Source: Pseudomonas oryzihabitans
Lineage (GTDB): Bacteria; Pseudomonadota; Gammaproteobacteria; Pseudomonadales; Pseudomonadaceae
NCBI RefSeq assembly: GCF_024652905.1
Contig: NZ_CP102428.1
Coordinates: 1,066,501 to 1,130,500 of the forward strand
Length of the DNA: 64,000 nt
Direction: 5' to 3'
Made by a program: the position numbers and the translations under genes. Positions 47,513 to 55,950 of the stretch are shown here, piece after piece. The first letter of the stretch is position 1; every line of letters starts with the position of its first letter. The notes below the pieces were generated by a model. That model ran no database searches, was not told the origin of the DNA, and worked only from the letters and a program-made list of their open reading frames with translations.

Positions 47513-48199
47513 TCAGCGCGTGGGCGTACTTCGGGTCTGGTCGCCCGATCGTTCGATGAAGGTCAGCAGGTCGGGCACCGTGCCCTCGATGTGCTCGCGC
47601 AACACCCGCTCGGCTTCGGCGGCATTGCCGGCGCGCAGGGCGGCGAGGATGGGTGCGTGCTCGTCGCGGGCCGACTGGGGACGATCGACGTGCAGCCAGA
47701 GCTGCATGTGCGGCTCGATCAGGGCATAGAGGCCATTGATCTGGCGCAGCAGCCGCGGCCGACCGGCCAGGCTGCACAGGTATTCGTGGAAGGCGCGGTG
47801 CTGGGCGACCCAGGCGCCGGGCTCCTGCTCGTCGTCCAGGTCTTCCAGCAGGCGTTCCAGGCGCGTCATCTCGCGGGGGCCGACATGGGGCGTGGCCAGG
47901 CGGATGGCCAGGCCTTCGAGGGCGCTGCGCATCTCGAACACCTCGCGCATGTCCTCCAGGTCCAGACCGCTGACCACCGCGCCGCGATGCGGCCGGAGGA
48001 TCACCAGGCCTTCGGCGGCGAGGCGCTGGAAGGCGCTGCGCACCGGCATGCGACTCATGCCCAGGGTGGTGGCGATGTCCTCGGCGATCAGCCGCTCGCC
48101 ATTGCGATAGTGCCCGGCGCAGATGGCCTGCAGCAGATGGCGATAGGCCTCTTCTTCGGCGCTCAGGGCAGTGGAGCGGGACAGGGCGGAAAGCGGCAT
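47513..48199 (-). CDS. GntR-family regulator (FCD/FadR subfamily)
   Basis: A 228-residue regulator: N-terminal winged helix (EEAYRHLLQAICAGHYRNGERLIAEDIATTLGMSRMPVRSAFQRLAAEGLV) and a C-terminal FCD helical ligand domain (MREVFEMRSALEGLAIRLA ... HRAFHEYLCSLAGRPRLLRQI ... HAPILAALRAGNAAEAERVLREHIEG) with the Asp/His metal-ligand pattern. The ATG at 48199 is preferred; a start at 48241 is possible. It heads the importer-transferase operon and probably represses it in response to the transported compound. Confidence 0.88.
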   Translation of the reverse strand: MPLSALSRSTALSAEEEAYRHLLQAICAGHYRNGERLIAEDIATTLGMSRMPVRSAFQRLAAEGLVILRPHRGAVVSGLDLEDMREVFEMRSALEGLAIRLATPHVGPREMTRLERLLEDLDDEQEPGAWVAQHRAFHEYLCSLAGRPRLLRQINGLYALIEPHMQLWLHVDRPQSARDEHAPILAALRAGNAAEAERVLREHIEGTVPDLLTFIERSGDQTRSTPTR

Positions 48200-48211
48200 G
48201 GGCTGGCTTCC

Positions 48212-48227
48212 TGGATTTTTGTATCCA
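48212..48227. promoter_or_regulatory. Candidate GntR operator
   Basis: TGGAT-N6-ATCCA is an inverted repeat just upstream of the GntR start codon. Size and place fit an autoregulatory FCD-type site, but five-base arms can arise by chance. Confidence 0.3.
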
Positions 48228-48378
48228 ATCTGCCAAGGCAAGGCTCATGCCAGGGAGCCCAGTGCTCGCCAGCGCTGGGCCGCAGGTCAGCGTGGTCAGG
48301 CGCCGGCGTTACCTTTTGCACCACGCTGGGTCGCCGCAGCGGCCGCTCTGCTACCTCAGGACCCGAAACGGGGCGGTG

Positions 48379-49206
48379 TCAGTCCAGCAACTGGCCATCG
48401 GCGGCGAAGAAGGGGTAGGGCCCAGGGTAGTTGCCCAGCGGCAGATGGTGGGTCACCAGGGCCTCGTCCGCCCAGCGATGCAGCAGCAGGCCCGGCGGCT
48501 CCAGGCGGAAGCGCGACGGCGCCGCTTCGCGCAGGTCCAGGTCGACCTGATGCGACACACCGGGACAGACGCAGGCCAGGGTGCCGCCGAAGCGGCGCTG
48601 GATCAGCCGGTGCAGATGGCCGCAAAGCAGCCGCTCCACCTGGGGATGACGGCGGATCACGGCTTCCAGTTCGGCGCCGCCGTCCAGGCCGATGCGATCC
48701 ATATGGCCGATGCCGACCGGGAACGGCGGATGGTGCAGGAGCACCAGGGTCGGCTGGTCGGGTGCCTGGCTGAGCTGGGCGTCGAGCCAGGCCAGTTGCC
48801 TGGCGTCGAGACGCCCGCCGTGCTCGCCGGGGATATGGGTATCCAGCCCGATCAGTCGCAGCGGGCCGCAGTCCTGCTGCCAGTCCAGGGTGCCCTGGGC
48901 CGGCAGATAGGGGTGATCGGCGAAGGCGGCGCGCAGGGCGGTGCGGTCGTCGTGATTGCCAGGGATGACGAAGAAGGGCATGGCCAGTTCGGCCAGCATC
49001 TCGCGCAGGGTGGCGTATTCCTCGGGGGTGCCGAAGTCCACCAGGTCGCCGGTGATGACCAGGGCGTCCGGGCGCGGTTGCAGGGCGTTGAGGCGGTCCA
49101 CCGCCAGGCGCAGGGCGCCGAGGGTGTCGACCACCCCGTAGGACAGCCGGCCGCCGGCCTTGATGTGCAGGTCGCTGAGCTGGGCCAGCAGGAAGGGCGC
49201 GTGCAT
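48379..49206 (-). CDS. Metallophosphodiesterase (CpdA/GpdQ-like)
   Basis: A 275-residue class III phosphodiesterase with all metal motifs: D12 and H14 (QLSDLHI), GD (VITGDLVDFG), GNHD (VIPGNHDD), the histidine in LLHHPPF, and GHLH (LLCGHLHRLIQRR). Family members cleave 3',5'-cAMP or glycerophosphodiesters. There is no signal peptide. It is the last gene of a LacI-controlled ABC importer operon, 9 bases after the ATPase gene, which favours hydrolysis of an imported phosphodiester over a cAMP role. Confidence 0.85.
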   Translation of the reverse strand: MHAPFLLAQLSDLHIKAGGRLSYGVVDTLGALRLAVDRLNALQPRPDALVITGDLVDFGTPEEYATLREMLAELAMPFFVIPGNHDDRTALRAAFADHPYLPAQGTLDWQQDCGPLRLIGLDTHIPGEHGGRLDARQLAWLDAQLSQAPDQPTLVLLHHPPFPVGIGHMDRIGLDGGAELEAVIRRHPQVERLLCGHLHRLIQRRFGGTLACVCPGVSHQVDLDLREAAPSRFRLEPPGLLLHRWADEALVTHHLPLGNYPGPYPFFAADGQLLD

Positions 49207-49215
49207 CGGGGTCTC

Positions 49216-50247
49216 CTAGGAAGCCAGGGTGAAGAGGGCGTCGGGGCGCACGTTCAGGTGCAGCAGGTCGCCCGGTTGCGCCTGCAGGGGCTGGGCGGTG
49301 TCCACCAGCAGCGGCTGGCCGGTGCCCACTTCCACCAGCAGCCGCGAATGGGCGCCCTGGAAGAACTGACCGACCAGGATGCCGACGAGGTGCGCAGGCG
49401 TTGTGCTGGGCTCCAGGTGTTCCGGGCGGCAGAACAGGGTGCTGGCCGAACCGGTCCAGGGCAGGCGACCGCCCGCGACGGCCACCTCGTTGCCCGTCTG
49501 GCTGCGCACCTCGAAGCGATTGAGCTGGCCGACGAAACCGGCCACGAAGCGATTGGCCGGGCGTTGGTAGATCTGCGCCGGCGTGCCAATCTGGGCGATG
49601 CGCCCGTCGCCCATCACCACGATGCGGTCGCCCAGCGCCAGGGCCTCCTGCTGGTCGTGGGTGACATAGACCGCCGTGGTACCCAGCTCGCGCAACAGGG
49701 CGCCGATGTCGGCCCGCAGCTGCTCGCGCAACTGGGCGTCCAGGGCTGCCAGGGGTTCGTCGAACAGGAGCACCCGCGGCCGTGGCGCCAGGGCGCGGGC
49801 CAGGGCCACTCGCTGGCGCTGGCCACCGGACAGCTGCTGGATGCGCCGGTCGGCCAGGGCCTCCAGCTGCATCATGGCCAGCAATTCGGCGACCCGGGCA
49901 TCGCGATCGGCGCGCGTCAGGCCACGGATCTTCAGGCCGTAGGCGATGTTGCCGGCCACGTCCAGGTTGGGGAACAGGGCGTAGTTCTGGAACACCATGC
50001 CGACGTCGCGGCGCTCGATGGGCAGGGCGGTGACGTCACGGTCGTCGAACAGCACCTGGCCACCGGCATCGGGTTGCTCCAGGCCGGCGATCAGGCGCAG
50101 GGTGGTGGTCTTGCCGCAGCCGGATGGACCGAGGAACACCAGGGTCTCGCCCGGGTGGATGTCGAGGTCCAGGGGCTGCAGCACCTGGCGGCCTCCGGCA
50201 AAGGTCTTGGCGCAGTGGCGCAGGCGAACGGCGGTACCTTGGGTCAT
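49216..50247 (-). CDS. ABC transporter ATPase (PotA/FbpC/PhnT-like)
   Basis: A 343-residue ATPase with Walker A GPSGCGKTTTLRLIAGLEQPD, Q-loop MVFQNYALFPNLDV, signature LSGGQRQRVALARALA, Walker B VLLFDEPLAALD and H-loop YVTHDQQEA, followed by a C-terminal TOBE-type domain (about 260-343). The ATG at 50247 overlaps the permease stop. The subtype serves spermidine, iron, thiamine or 2-aminoethylphosphonate importers. Confidence 0.92.
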   Translation of the reverse strand: MTQGTAVRLRHCAKTFAGGRQVLQPLDLDIHPGETLVFLGPSGCGKTTTLRLIAGLEQPDAGGQVLFDDRDVTALPIERRDVGMVFQNYALFPNLDVAGNIAYGLKIRGLTRADRDARVAELLAMMQLEALADRRIQQLSGGQRQRVALARALAPRPRVLLFDEPLAALDAQLREQLRADIGALLRELGTTAVYVTHDQQEALALGDRIVVMGDGRIAQIGTPAQIYQRPANRFVAGFVGQLNRFEVRSQTGNEVAVAGGRLPWTGSASTLFCRPEHLEPSTTPAHLVGILVGQFFQGAHSRLLVEVGTGQPLLVDTAQPLQAQPGDLLHLNVRPDALFTLAS

Positions 50248-51038
50248 CGCAGGGCTCCACGGGAGAGGCGGGCGCTGAGGGCCTGGAGGGCGACCAGCAG
50301 CGGCACGATCAGCAAGAGGAAGATCAGGGTGTAGGCGGAGCCCACCTCCAGCCGCGCCGAGGCGTAGCTGTCGGCCAGGCCCACCGGCAGGGTCTTGGTC
50401 AGGGGCGTGTGCAGCATCCAGGTGAGGTTGAATTCGCCCAGCGAGAGGGTGATCACCATCAGGCAGCCGGCGAGGATGCCGGCGCGGGCATTGGGCACCA
50501 CCACGCCGAAGAAGCGCCGCCAGGGACCGGCGCCCAGGCTGGCCGCGGCTTCTTCCAGCTGCGGCAGCTGGCTGCGCCTGAGCACCGCCATCACCGGGCG
50601 GATCAGGAAGGGCAGGGTGAACAGCAGGTGGCCCACCAGGATGATCGCAGGGCTGCGGCGAAAGCCGCCGAGATGGCCGTAGGTCAGTAGCAGCGCCAGG
50701 GCCGAGGCGAAGCCGGGCATGGCCACCGGCAGCACCAGCAATTCCTCGAAGGCGCGGGCGAATCTGTTGTCCAGCCGTACCAGGGCATAGGCCGCGGGGA
50801 CACCGAGCACGACCGCGAGGGCCGCCGTGCCCAGCGCCAGTTGCAGCGACAGCCAGACGGTGGGGGCATAGGCCTGCCAGACCTGAATCACCCAGTCGAG
50901 GGTCAGGCCGCTGGCGAGGCCCTGGAAGTAGTTGCGGGTGAGGCCGGCCAGCACCGAGAGCAGCACGGGCACCAATAGGAAGGCGGCCACCAGCAGGGTG
51001 AACAGCAGTTGCAGCCAGAAGCGCAGGGGTCGATTCAT
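50244..51038 (-). CDS. ABC transporter permease
   Basis: A 264-residue permease with six membrane segments of the PotC/PhnV type (FLLVPVLLSVLAGLTRNYF, TVWLSLQLALGTAALAVVLGVPAAYALVR, EELLVLPVAMPGFASALALLL; EAA loop EEAAASLGAGPWRRFFGVVVPN). The longer frame from 51242 overlaps the next permease; the ATG at 51038 (MNRPLRFWLQ) is coupled to its stop by ATGA overlap. Confidence 0.9.
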   Translation of the reverse strand: MNRPLRFWLQLLFTLLVAAFLLVPVLLSVLAGLTRNYFQGLASGLTLDWVIQVWQAYAPTVWLSLQLALGTAALAVVLGVPAAYALVRLDNRFARAFEELLVLPVAMPGFASALALLLTYGHLGGFRRSPAIILVGHLLFTLPFLIRPVMAVLRRSQLPQLEEAAASLGAGPWRRFFGVVVPNARAGILAGCLMVITLSLGEFNLTWMLHTPLTKTLPVGLADSYASARLEVGSAYTLIFLLLIVPLLVALQALSARLSRGALR

Positions 51039-51892
51039 CGCAAGTCTCCCTGGACGCCGCCGAGGCGCCGGGCCAGCAGCAGGACCAGCCAGGTGACGAG
51101 GCCAAGCACCACCGAGAGCGCCGCGGCGACGCCGAAGTTGGCGAAGTTGGTGAAGGTGTCGTAGATGGCGATGGGCGTCACCGCCAGGCGCGTGCCGAGG
51201 GTGAAGGCGGTGCCGAAGGCGCCCATGGCGGTGGCGAAGCACAGCGCGCCGCTGGACAGCAGCGCCGGGGTCAATCCGGGGATCAGCACATCACGCACCA
51301 CGGCGAAGAGCCCGGCGCCCAGGGAGCGGGCGGCTTCTTCCAGACTGGTGTCGAGGGTTTCGCAGGCTGCCATCACCGTGAGGATCACCCGCGGTATGGA
51401 GAAATAGAGATAGCCGAGAAACAGCCCGAACAGCGAATAGGCGAACACCCAGGGCTCACCGAAGAGACTGCGGCCGAGGCCGGCGAACAGGCCCTGGCGG
51501 CCACCCAGCAGGATGATCAAAAAGCCCACTACGACGCCCGGAAAGGCCAGCGGAAAGGTCAGCAGGGCCACCAGCAGGCTGCGTCCGACGAAGGCATGGC
51601 GCGCCAGGAAGCAACCGGCGATGCCGGCCACCAGCAGGGTGGCCAGGGTGGTGACGGCGGCCAGGGCCACCGTCTGGGCGAGTCCGGACAGATAGCCGGC
51701 GCTGGTCAGCACCTGCCAGTAGCCGGAGCTGCCAGCGGCGTCCGGGCGGGCGCCGAGCACCAGCAGGTGGGTCAATGGCAACAACCAGAAGGCCAGCAGG
51801 AAGGCGCTCGCCGGTGCCAGGGCAACGAGCACCGGCCAGGGCAGCCGGCGCGGCACCCGGCGGCGCCCGAGGGAAACGGCGAGGCCCTGCAT
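51035..51892 (-). CDS. ABC transporter permease
   Basis: A 285-residue permease of the PotB/PhnU type (ASAFLLAFWLLPLTHLLVLGARPD, LAQTVALAAVTTLATLLVAGIAGCFLAR, LLTFPLAFPGVVVGFLIILLGG; EAA loop LEEAARSLGAGLFAVVRDVLIPGL). The ATG at 51892 lies 1 base after the binding-protein stop; the frame upstream of it is only the shadow of that gene. It forms a heterodimer with the downstream permease. Confidence 0.9.
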   Translation of the reverse strand: MQGLAVSLGRRRVPRRLPWPVLVALAPASAFLLAFWLLPLTHLLVLGARPDAAGSSGYWQVLTSAGYLSGLAQTVALAAVTTLATLLVAGIAGCFLARHAFVGRSLLVALLTFPLAFPGVVVGFLIILLGGRQGLFAGLGRSLFGEPWVFAYSLFGLFLGYLYFSIPRVILTVMAACETLDTSLEEAARSLGAGLFAVVRDVLIPGLTPALLSSGALCFATAMGAFGTAFTLGTRLAVTPIAIYDTFTNFANFGVAAALSVVLGLVTWLVLLLARRLGGVQGDLR

Positions 51893-51893
51893 C

Positions 51894-52907
51894 TCAGCGC
51901 ACCTCGGCCTGGTAACGTTTGGCGAAGGCTTCCTGGACCGCCGCCATGTGGCCGTAGTCGACGGTGCCGGCGCGGGCATAGTCGGCGGCGGGCAGGAAGC
52001 GCGCCTTGACCTCGTCCGGCAGCGGCACGTCCCGCACCGGGCGCAGATAGGCCTGGGCCCAGAGCGCCTGGCCCTTGTCCGACAGCACGTAGTCCAGCAC
52101 CTTCTCGCCGTTGGCGCGGTGCGGCGCGCCCTTCACCAGGCTCATGGTGTAGGGCACGGTCAGGCTGCCTTCCTGGGGAATGACGAAGGCCACCGGCGCC
52201 TGGTCCTTGTAGCGGGCGCGATAGGCGTTGAAGTCGTAGTCCACCAGAATCGGGATCTCGCCGGAGAGCAGGCGGGCATAGGCGGTCTGCTTGGGCACGA
52301 TGGGATCGTTGGCGGCCAGTTTCTTGAAGAAGCCCATGGCCGGACCGAAGTCGTCGAGGTTGCCGCCCAGGGCCTGGTTGAGCGCTACCGCGGTGGCGTA
52401 GCCGACGAAGGCGCTGGAGGGGTCCAGGTAGCCCACCAGGCCGCGGTACTCGGGCTTGAGCAGGTCGGCCCAGCGCTGCGGCACCGGCTTGCCGCCCAGG
52501 GCCTGGGTGTTGACCATGAAGCCAAGGGTGCCGGAATGGATGGCGGTCCATTCACCCTTGGGGTCCTTGAGGCCGGTCGGGACCTGGTCCCAGTGCTTGG
52601 GCTGGTAGGGCTGCAGCACCCCGGCCTTGTCGGCCTGGATGCCAAAGGTCACCCCGTAGTAGACGACGTCGGCCACCGGGGCTTCGCGTTCGGCCACCAG
52701 CTGGGCCAGCGACTGGCCGGAATTCTTGTTGTCCTGGGGGACTTCGATGCCGGTGTCGGCGGCGATGGCCTTGAGCTGGGCGCCCCAGTCGGCCCATTCC
52801 AGCGGGCAGTTGTAGCAGATGGCGGTTTCGGCGGCCTGGGCGCTGGCCAGGCCACAGGCCAGGGCGACGCCGGCCAGGAAACGACGCAAGGGGAAGAGTG
52901 ATTTCAT
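51894..52907 (-). CDS. ABC transporter periplasmic substrate-binding protein (iron/2-AEP/thiamine-like class)
   Basis: A 337-residue binding protein with a signal peptide (about 1-26, ending AQA) followed by AETAICYNCPLEWADWGAQLK. Two Cys lie in the mature N-terminus, and the two-lobed class II fold follows (VADVVYYGVTFGIQADKAG, AIHSGTLGFMVNTQALGGKPVPQRWADLLKPEYRG, SAFVGYATAVALNQALGG, IPILVDYDFNAYRARYK). The family covers ferric iron, thiamine, 2-aminoethylphosphonate and related ligands. The neighbouring phosphodiesterase suggests an organophosphate. AAGGAG lies 8 bases before the ATG. The longer frame is a shadow of the LacI gene. Confidence 0.87.
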   Translation of the reverse strand: MKSLFPLRRFLAGVALACGLASAQAAETAICYNCPLEWADWGAQLKAIAADTGIEVPQDNKNSGQSLAQLVAEREAPVADVVYYGVTFGIQADKAGVLQPYQPKHWDQVPTGLKDPKGEWTAIHSGTLGFMVNTQALGGKPVPQRWADLLKPEYRGLVGYLDPSSAFVGYATAVALNQALGGNLDDFGPAMGFFKKLAANDPIVPKQTAYARLLSGEIPILVDYDFNAYRARYKDQAPVAFVIPQEGSLTVPYTMSLVKGAPHRANGEKVLDYVLSDKGQALWAQAYLRPVRDVPLPDEVKARFLPAADYARAGTVDYGHMAAVQEAFAKRYQAEVR

Positions 52908-53905
52908 CGGTAGGGCTCCTTCAAGGGGCCGGCACTGGTGCCGGGACGGACGAGGCAGGGCAGACACTGTTGGTGGGTGGCACTGCCGGCGATCAGCGCC
53001 AGCAATTCGGTGACGAGCACGGCGCCCAGGCTCTGCAAGGGCTGCATGACGCTGCACAGGCTGGGTTCGAGGCGGGCGCCCATGGCGATGCCATCGAAAC
53101 CCACTACCGAGAGTTGATCGGGCACGGGCACCCCGTGGCGCTGCAGTTCGGCGATGACGCTGATGGCCAGCAGGTCGTTGGTGCAGAGCAAGGCGGTCGG
53201 GGCGTGACGCTCCAGCAGCGGCGCCAGCTCCGCCCAGTCGGCGTCGGTGTGGCTGGCCAGCTCCAGGCGCGGCAGCGTCGGCAGGCCGGCGGCGGCAATC
53301 GCCTGGCAATAGCCGGCGAAGCGGCGCTCGCTGCGATCCGACTGCAGCGCCGGTCCCGAGACCAGGGCGATGCGGCGGTGCCCCAGGCCGAGCAGGTGCT
53401 CGGTGGCCATGGCCATGCCCTGGCGGTTGTCCACCGCCACCGCCGCATAGGGGCGCTGGGGTTCGTGATAGGCGAGGATGAAGGGCGTCCGCTCCTGGCT
53501 CAGCTCGGCCAGCACCTCGCTACGGTCGGCATCGGCCACCGTCAGTACCAGGCCGGCGACGCGCTGGCGCAGTAGCTCCTCCACCACCGCCGCTTCGCGC
53601 TCGGGCTGGTAGTCGGTGGTAGCAATCACCAGGGAATAGCCCTGGCTGCGCGCGGTGCGTTCCATGGCCTGCAACTGCTCGGCGAACACCGGGTTGAGCA
53701 GGCTGGGCACCACCACGCCGATCAGCCGGGTGCTCTGCTGACGCAGCTGGCGACCCAGCAGATTGGGGCGGAAATTGAGACTGCGCGCGGCGTCCAGCAC
53801 CCGCTGCCGGGTGCTCTCACGCACCTGCTCGGGGTTGGCGAAGGCGCGCGCCGCGGTGGCCCGGGAGACCCCCGCCTGTTGCGCTACCTGTTTCAGATCG
53901 GTCAT
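52904..53905 (-). CDS. LacI-family transcriptional regulator
   Basis: A 333-residue LacI-family protein: helix-turn-helix and hinge at residues 1-55 (MTDLKQVAQQAGVSRATAARAFANPEQVRESTRQRVLDAARSLNFRPN), then a periplasmic-binding-like effector domain (LIGVVVPSLLNPVFAEQLQAMERTA, GLGHRRIALVSGP, CTNDLLAISVIAELQRHGVPVPDQLSVVGFDG). The ATG at 53905 is preferred; a start at 53932 is possible. Its stop overlaps the binding-protein start (ATGA), so the regulator is the first gene of the operon it probably controls. A perfect palindrome just upstream is the likely operator. Confidence 0.9.
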   Translation of the reverse strand: MTDLKQVAQQAGVSRATAARAFANPEQVRESTRQRVLDAARSLNFRPNLLGRQLRQQSTRLIGVVVPSLLNPVFAEQLQAMERTARSQGYSLVIATTDYQPEREAAVVEELLRQRVAGLVLTVADADRSEVLAELSQERTPFILAYHEPQRPYAAVAVDNRQGMAMATEHLLGLGHRRIALVSGPALQSDRSERRFAGYCQAIAAAGLPTLPRLELASHTDADWAELAPLLERHAPTALLCTNDLLAISVIAELQRHGVPVPDQLSVVGFDGIAMGARLEPSLCSVMQPLQSLGAVLVTELLALIAGSATHQQCLPCLVRPGTSAGPLKEPYR

Positions 53906-53917
53906 GCCGGCCTCGTT

Positions 53918-53931
53918 TGAGATCGATCTCA
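53918..53931. promoter_or_regulatory. LacI-type operator
   Basis: TGAGATCGATCTCA is a perfect 14-bp palindrome with the central CG usual for LacI-family sites, 12 bases upstream of the LacI-family start codon. It would repress the whole six-gene operon, including the regulator. Confidence 0.7.
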
Positions 53932-54048
53932 TTGGGGGCAGACAATGCCGGCGGCAGATGTCGGGACGATGACAGCGCGATGAAGCTTCTGCTCTGGAGA
54001 CGGGCTCCGGCGCGCAGGGCAGCAGGCGAGGGCGGGGCCGGGGCGGGA

Positions 54049-54062
54049 TATACCTTGGTATA
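54049..54062. promoter_or_regulatory. Inverted repeat upstream of the fused permease gene
   Basis: TATACC-TT-GGTATA is a near-perfect palindrome about 120 bases before the permease ATG, in the divergent region shared with the LacI gene. It could be a site for the FixJ-type response regulator encoded downstream, or for another factor. Confidence 0.35.
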
Positions 54063-54182
54063 GCCAAACGTCCTTCGTTTCAATGGCTTGGACGGGGTGG
54101 CGAGCCTAGATTAGCCCGGTGTCCGGACCCTGCGCGGCAGGGTCGGCCGCTCTCCCAAGGCCCCCATTCAAAGAGGTACGCC

Positions 54183-55937
54183 ATGAAGACCCTTCCTGGC
54201 CTCTACACCCCTGCCGTGGCGCCGCGCCCGCTGCGGCAACGTCCCACCTCCCTGTGGGCCGATGCCCTCTGCCTGGCACTCGGGCTGATCGCCCTGGCGC
54301 TGGTCTGGCACGGCGTCGCCGAGATGCGCGCGCCCCTGGCCGTGCTCGACGCCGATCCCATGACCCTGGACCTGGCGCGGCTGCCCGAGTACGCCCTGCG
54401 CACCACCCTGCGCATGTTCATCGCCCTGGGCGCCTCGCTGCTGTTCACCTTCGTCTTCGCCACCCTGGCGGCCAAGAGTCGCAAGGCGGAGCTGCTGATC
54501 CTGCCGGCCATCGACATCCTGCAGTCGGTACCCATCCTCGGCTTCCTGACCTTTACCGTCAGCTTCTTCCTGGGCCTGTTCCCGGGGCGGCAACTGGGCG
54601 CCGAGTGCGCGGCCATCTTCGCCATCTTCACCAGCCAGGCCTGGAACATGGCGTTCGGCTTCTACCAGTCGCTGCGCACGGTGCCCGAGGACCTGCAGCA
54701 GGTGAGTCGCCAGTTCGGGCTGTCACCCTGGCGGCGGTTCTTTCGCCTGGAGCTGCCGTTCGCCATCCCCGGTCTGGTATGGAACACCATGATGTCCATG
54801 TCCGGCGGCTGGTTCTTCGTGGTGGCCTCGGAAGCCATCACCGTGGGCGACAACACCATCAACCTGCCCGGCATAGGCTCCTGGCTGGCACTGGCCATCG
54901 CCCGGCAGGACATCGCCGCCATCGGCTGGGCGGTGCTGGCCATGGGGCTGGTGATCCTGGTCTACGACCAGCTGTTCTTCCGCCCGGTGGTGGCCTGGGC
55001 CGATCGCTTCCGCGTCGAGCAGACCGCCAGCCAGCAGGTACCGCGCTCCTGGGTCTACGACCTGGTCCGCCGCGCGCGCCTGGGCCGCATGCTGGGTGAC
55101 TTCGGCAGCTTCTGCATCCAGCTCGCCACCCCGCGGATCCGCCGCCCCTGGCCGCACTGGCACCTGGCGCCGCAAAGCCGCGCCTGGCTGCAACGCGGGC
55201 TGGACGTGCTCTGGTACGGCGCGCTGCTGCTGGTGCTGCCCTATGGCATCTATGCGCTGTATCGCTTCATCGCTGCAGACGTCTACTGGGTGGAAGCGGT
55301 CTCGGTGCTCGGCCTGGGTCTGCTGACCATGGCCCGGGTACTGCTGCTGATCGCCGTCGCCAGCCTGATCTGGGTGCCCATCGGCGTCTGGATCGGCCTG
55401 CGCCCGGGCTGGTCGCAACGCTTGCAGGCAGTGGCCCAGTTCCTCGCCGCCTTCCCAGCCAACGTGCTGTTCCCGGTGGCGGTGGTGGGCATCGTCAGCT
55501 TCCACCTCGATCCGGACATCTGGCTGTCGCCGCTGATGGTGCTGGGCACTCAGTGGTACATCCTGTTCAACGTCATCGCCGGCGCCAGCGTGCTGCCCAA
55601 CGACCTGCGCGAAGCGGCCCGGCTGTTCGGCCTCAGGCGCTGGCAGTGGTGGCGGCAGCTGGCCCTGCCGGCGATCTTTCCCTACTACGTCACCGGCGCC
55701 CTGACCGCCGCGGGCGGTTCCTGGAACGCCAGCATCGTCGCCGAGGTGGTGAGCTGGGGCAACGAGCGCCTGCAGGCCCATGGCCTGGGCGCCTACATCG
55801 CGCAGATGACCACCGCCGGCGACTTCCCCCGGGTCGCCCTGGGCATCGTGGTGATGTCGATCTTCGTCCTCGGTTTCAACCGGCTGCTCTGGCGGCCCCT
55901 GTATGCCTACGCCGAACGGCGCCTGCGGCTCGATTGA
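54183..55937 (+). CDS. Fused two-domain ABC permease (nitrate/sulfonate/taurine class)
   Basis: A 584-residue protein carrying two complete permease domains of the NitT/TauT class. The first is at about residues 30-285 (EAA loop PEDLQQVSRQFGLSPWRRFFRLELPFAIPGL); the second is at about 340-580 (LPNDLREAARLFGLRRWQWWRQLALPAIFPYYVTGAL). Normally two copies of a single-domain permease form the channel, so this is a covalent dimer. The partner ATPase follows after 13 bases. No substrate-binding protein is encoded beside it. Confidence 0.87.
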   Translation: MKTLPGLYTPAVAPRPLRQRPTSLWADALCLALGLIALALVWHGVAEMRAPLAVLDADPMTLDLARLPEYALRTTLRMFIALGASLLFTFVFATLAAKSRKAELLILPAIDILQSVPILGFLTFTVSFFLGLFPGRQLGAECAAIFAIFTSQAWNMAFGFYQSLRTVPEDLQQVSRQFGLSPWRRFFRLELPFAIPGLVWNTMMSMSGGWFFVVASEAITVGDNTINLPGIGSWLALAIARQDIAAIGWAVLAMGLVILVYDQLFFRPVVAWADRFRVEQTASQQVPRSWVYDLVRRARLGRMLGDFGSFCIQLATPRIRRPWPHWHLAPQSRAWLQRGLDVLWYGALLLVLPYGIYALYRFIAADVYWVEAVSVLGLGLLTMARVLLLIAVASLIWVPIGVWIGLRPGWSQRLQAVAQFLAAFPANVLFPVAVVGIVSFHLDPDIWLSPLMVLGTQWYILFNVIAGASVLPNDLREAARLFGLRRWQWWRQLALPAIFPYYVTGALTAAGGSWNASIVAEVVSWGNERLQAHGLGAYIAQMTTAGDFPRVALGIVVMSIFVLGFNRLLWRPLYAYAERRLRLD

Positions 55938-55950
55938 GAGGAGACCTGCC

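Noticed and set aside
48257-48280. Inverted repeat GCCCAG ... CTGGGC considered as a terminator for the LacI operon
   Set aside because: Short stem, no T-run on the minus strand and high local GC make chance pairing likely.
48247-50334. 695-codon open frame on the plus strand
   Set aside because: Antisense to the phosphodiesterase and ABC ATPase genes; the translation is His/Gln/Gly/Ala-rich without motifs.
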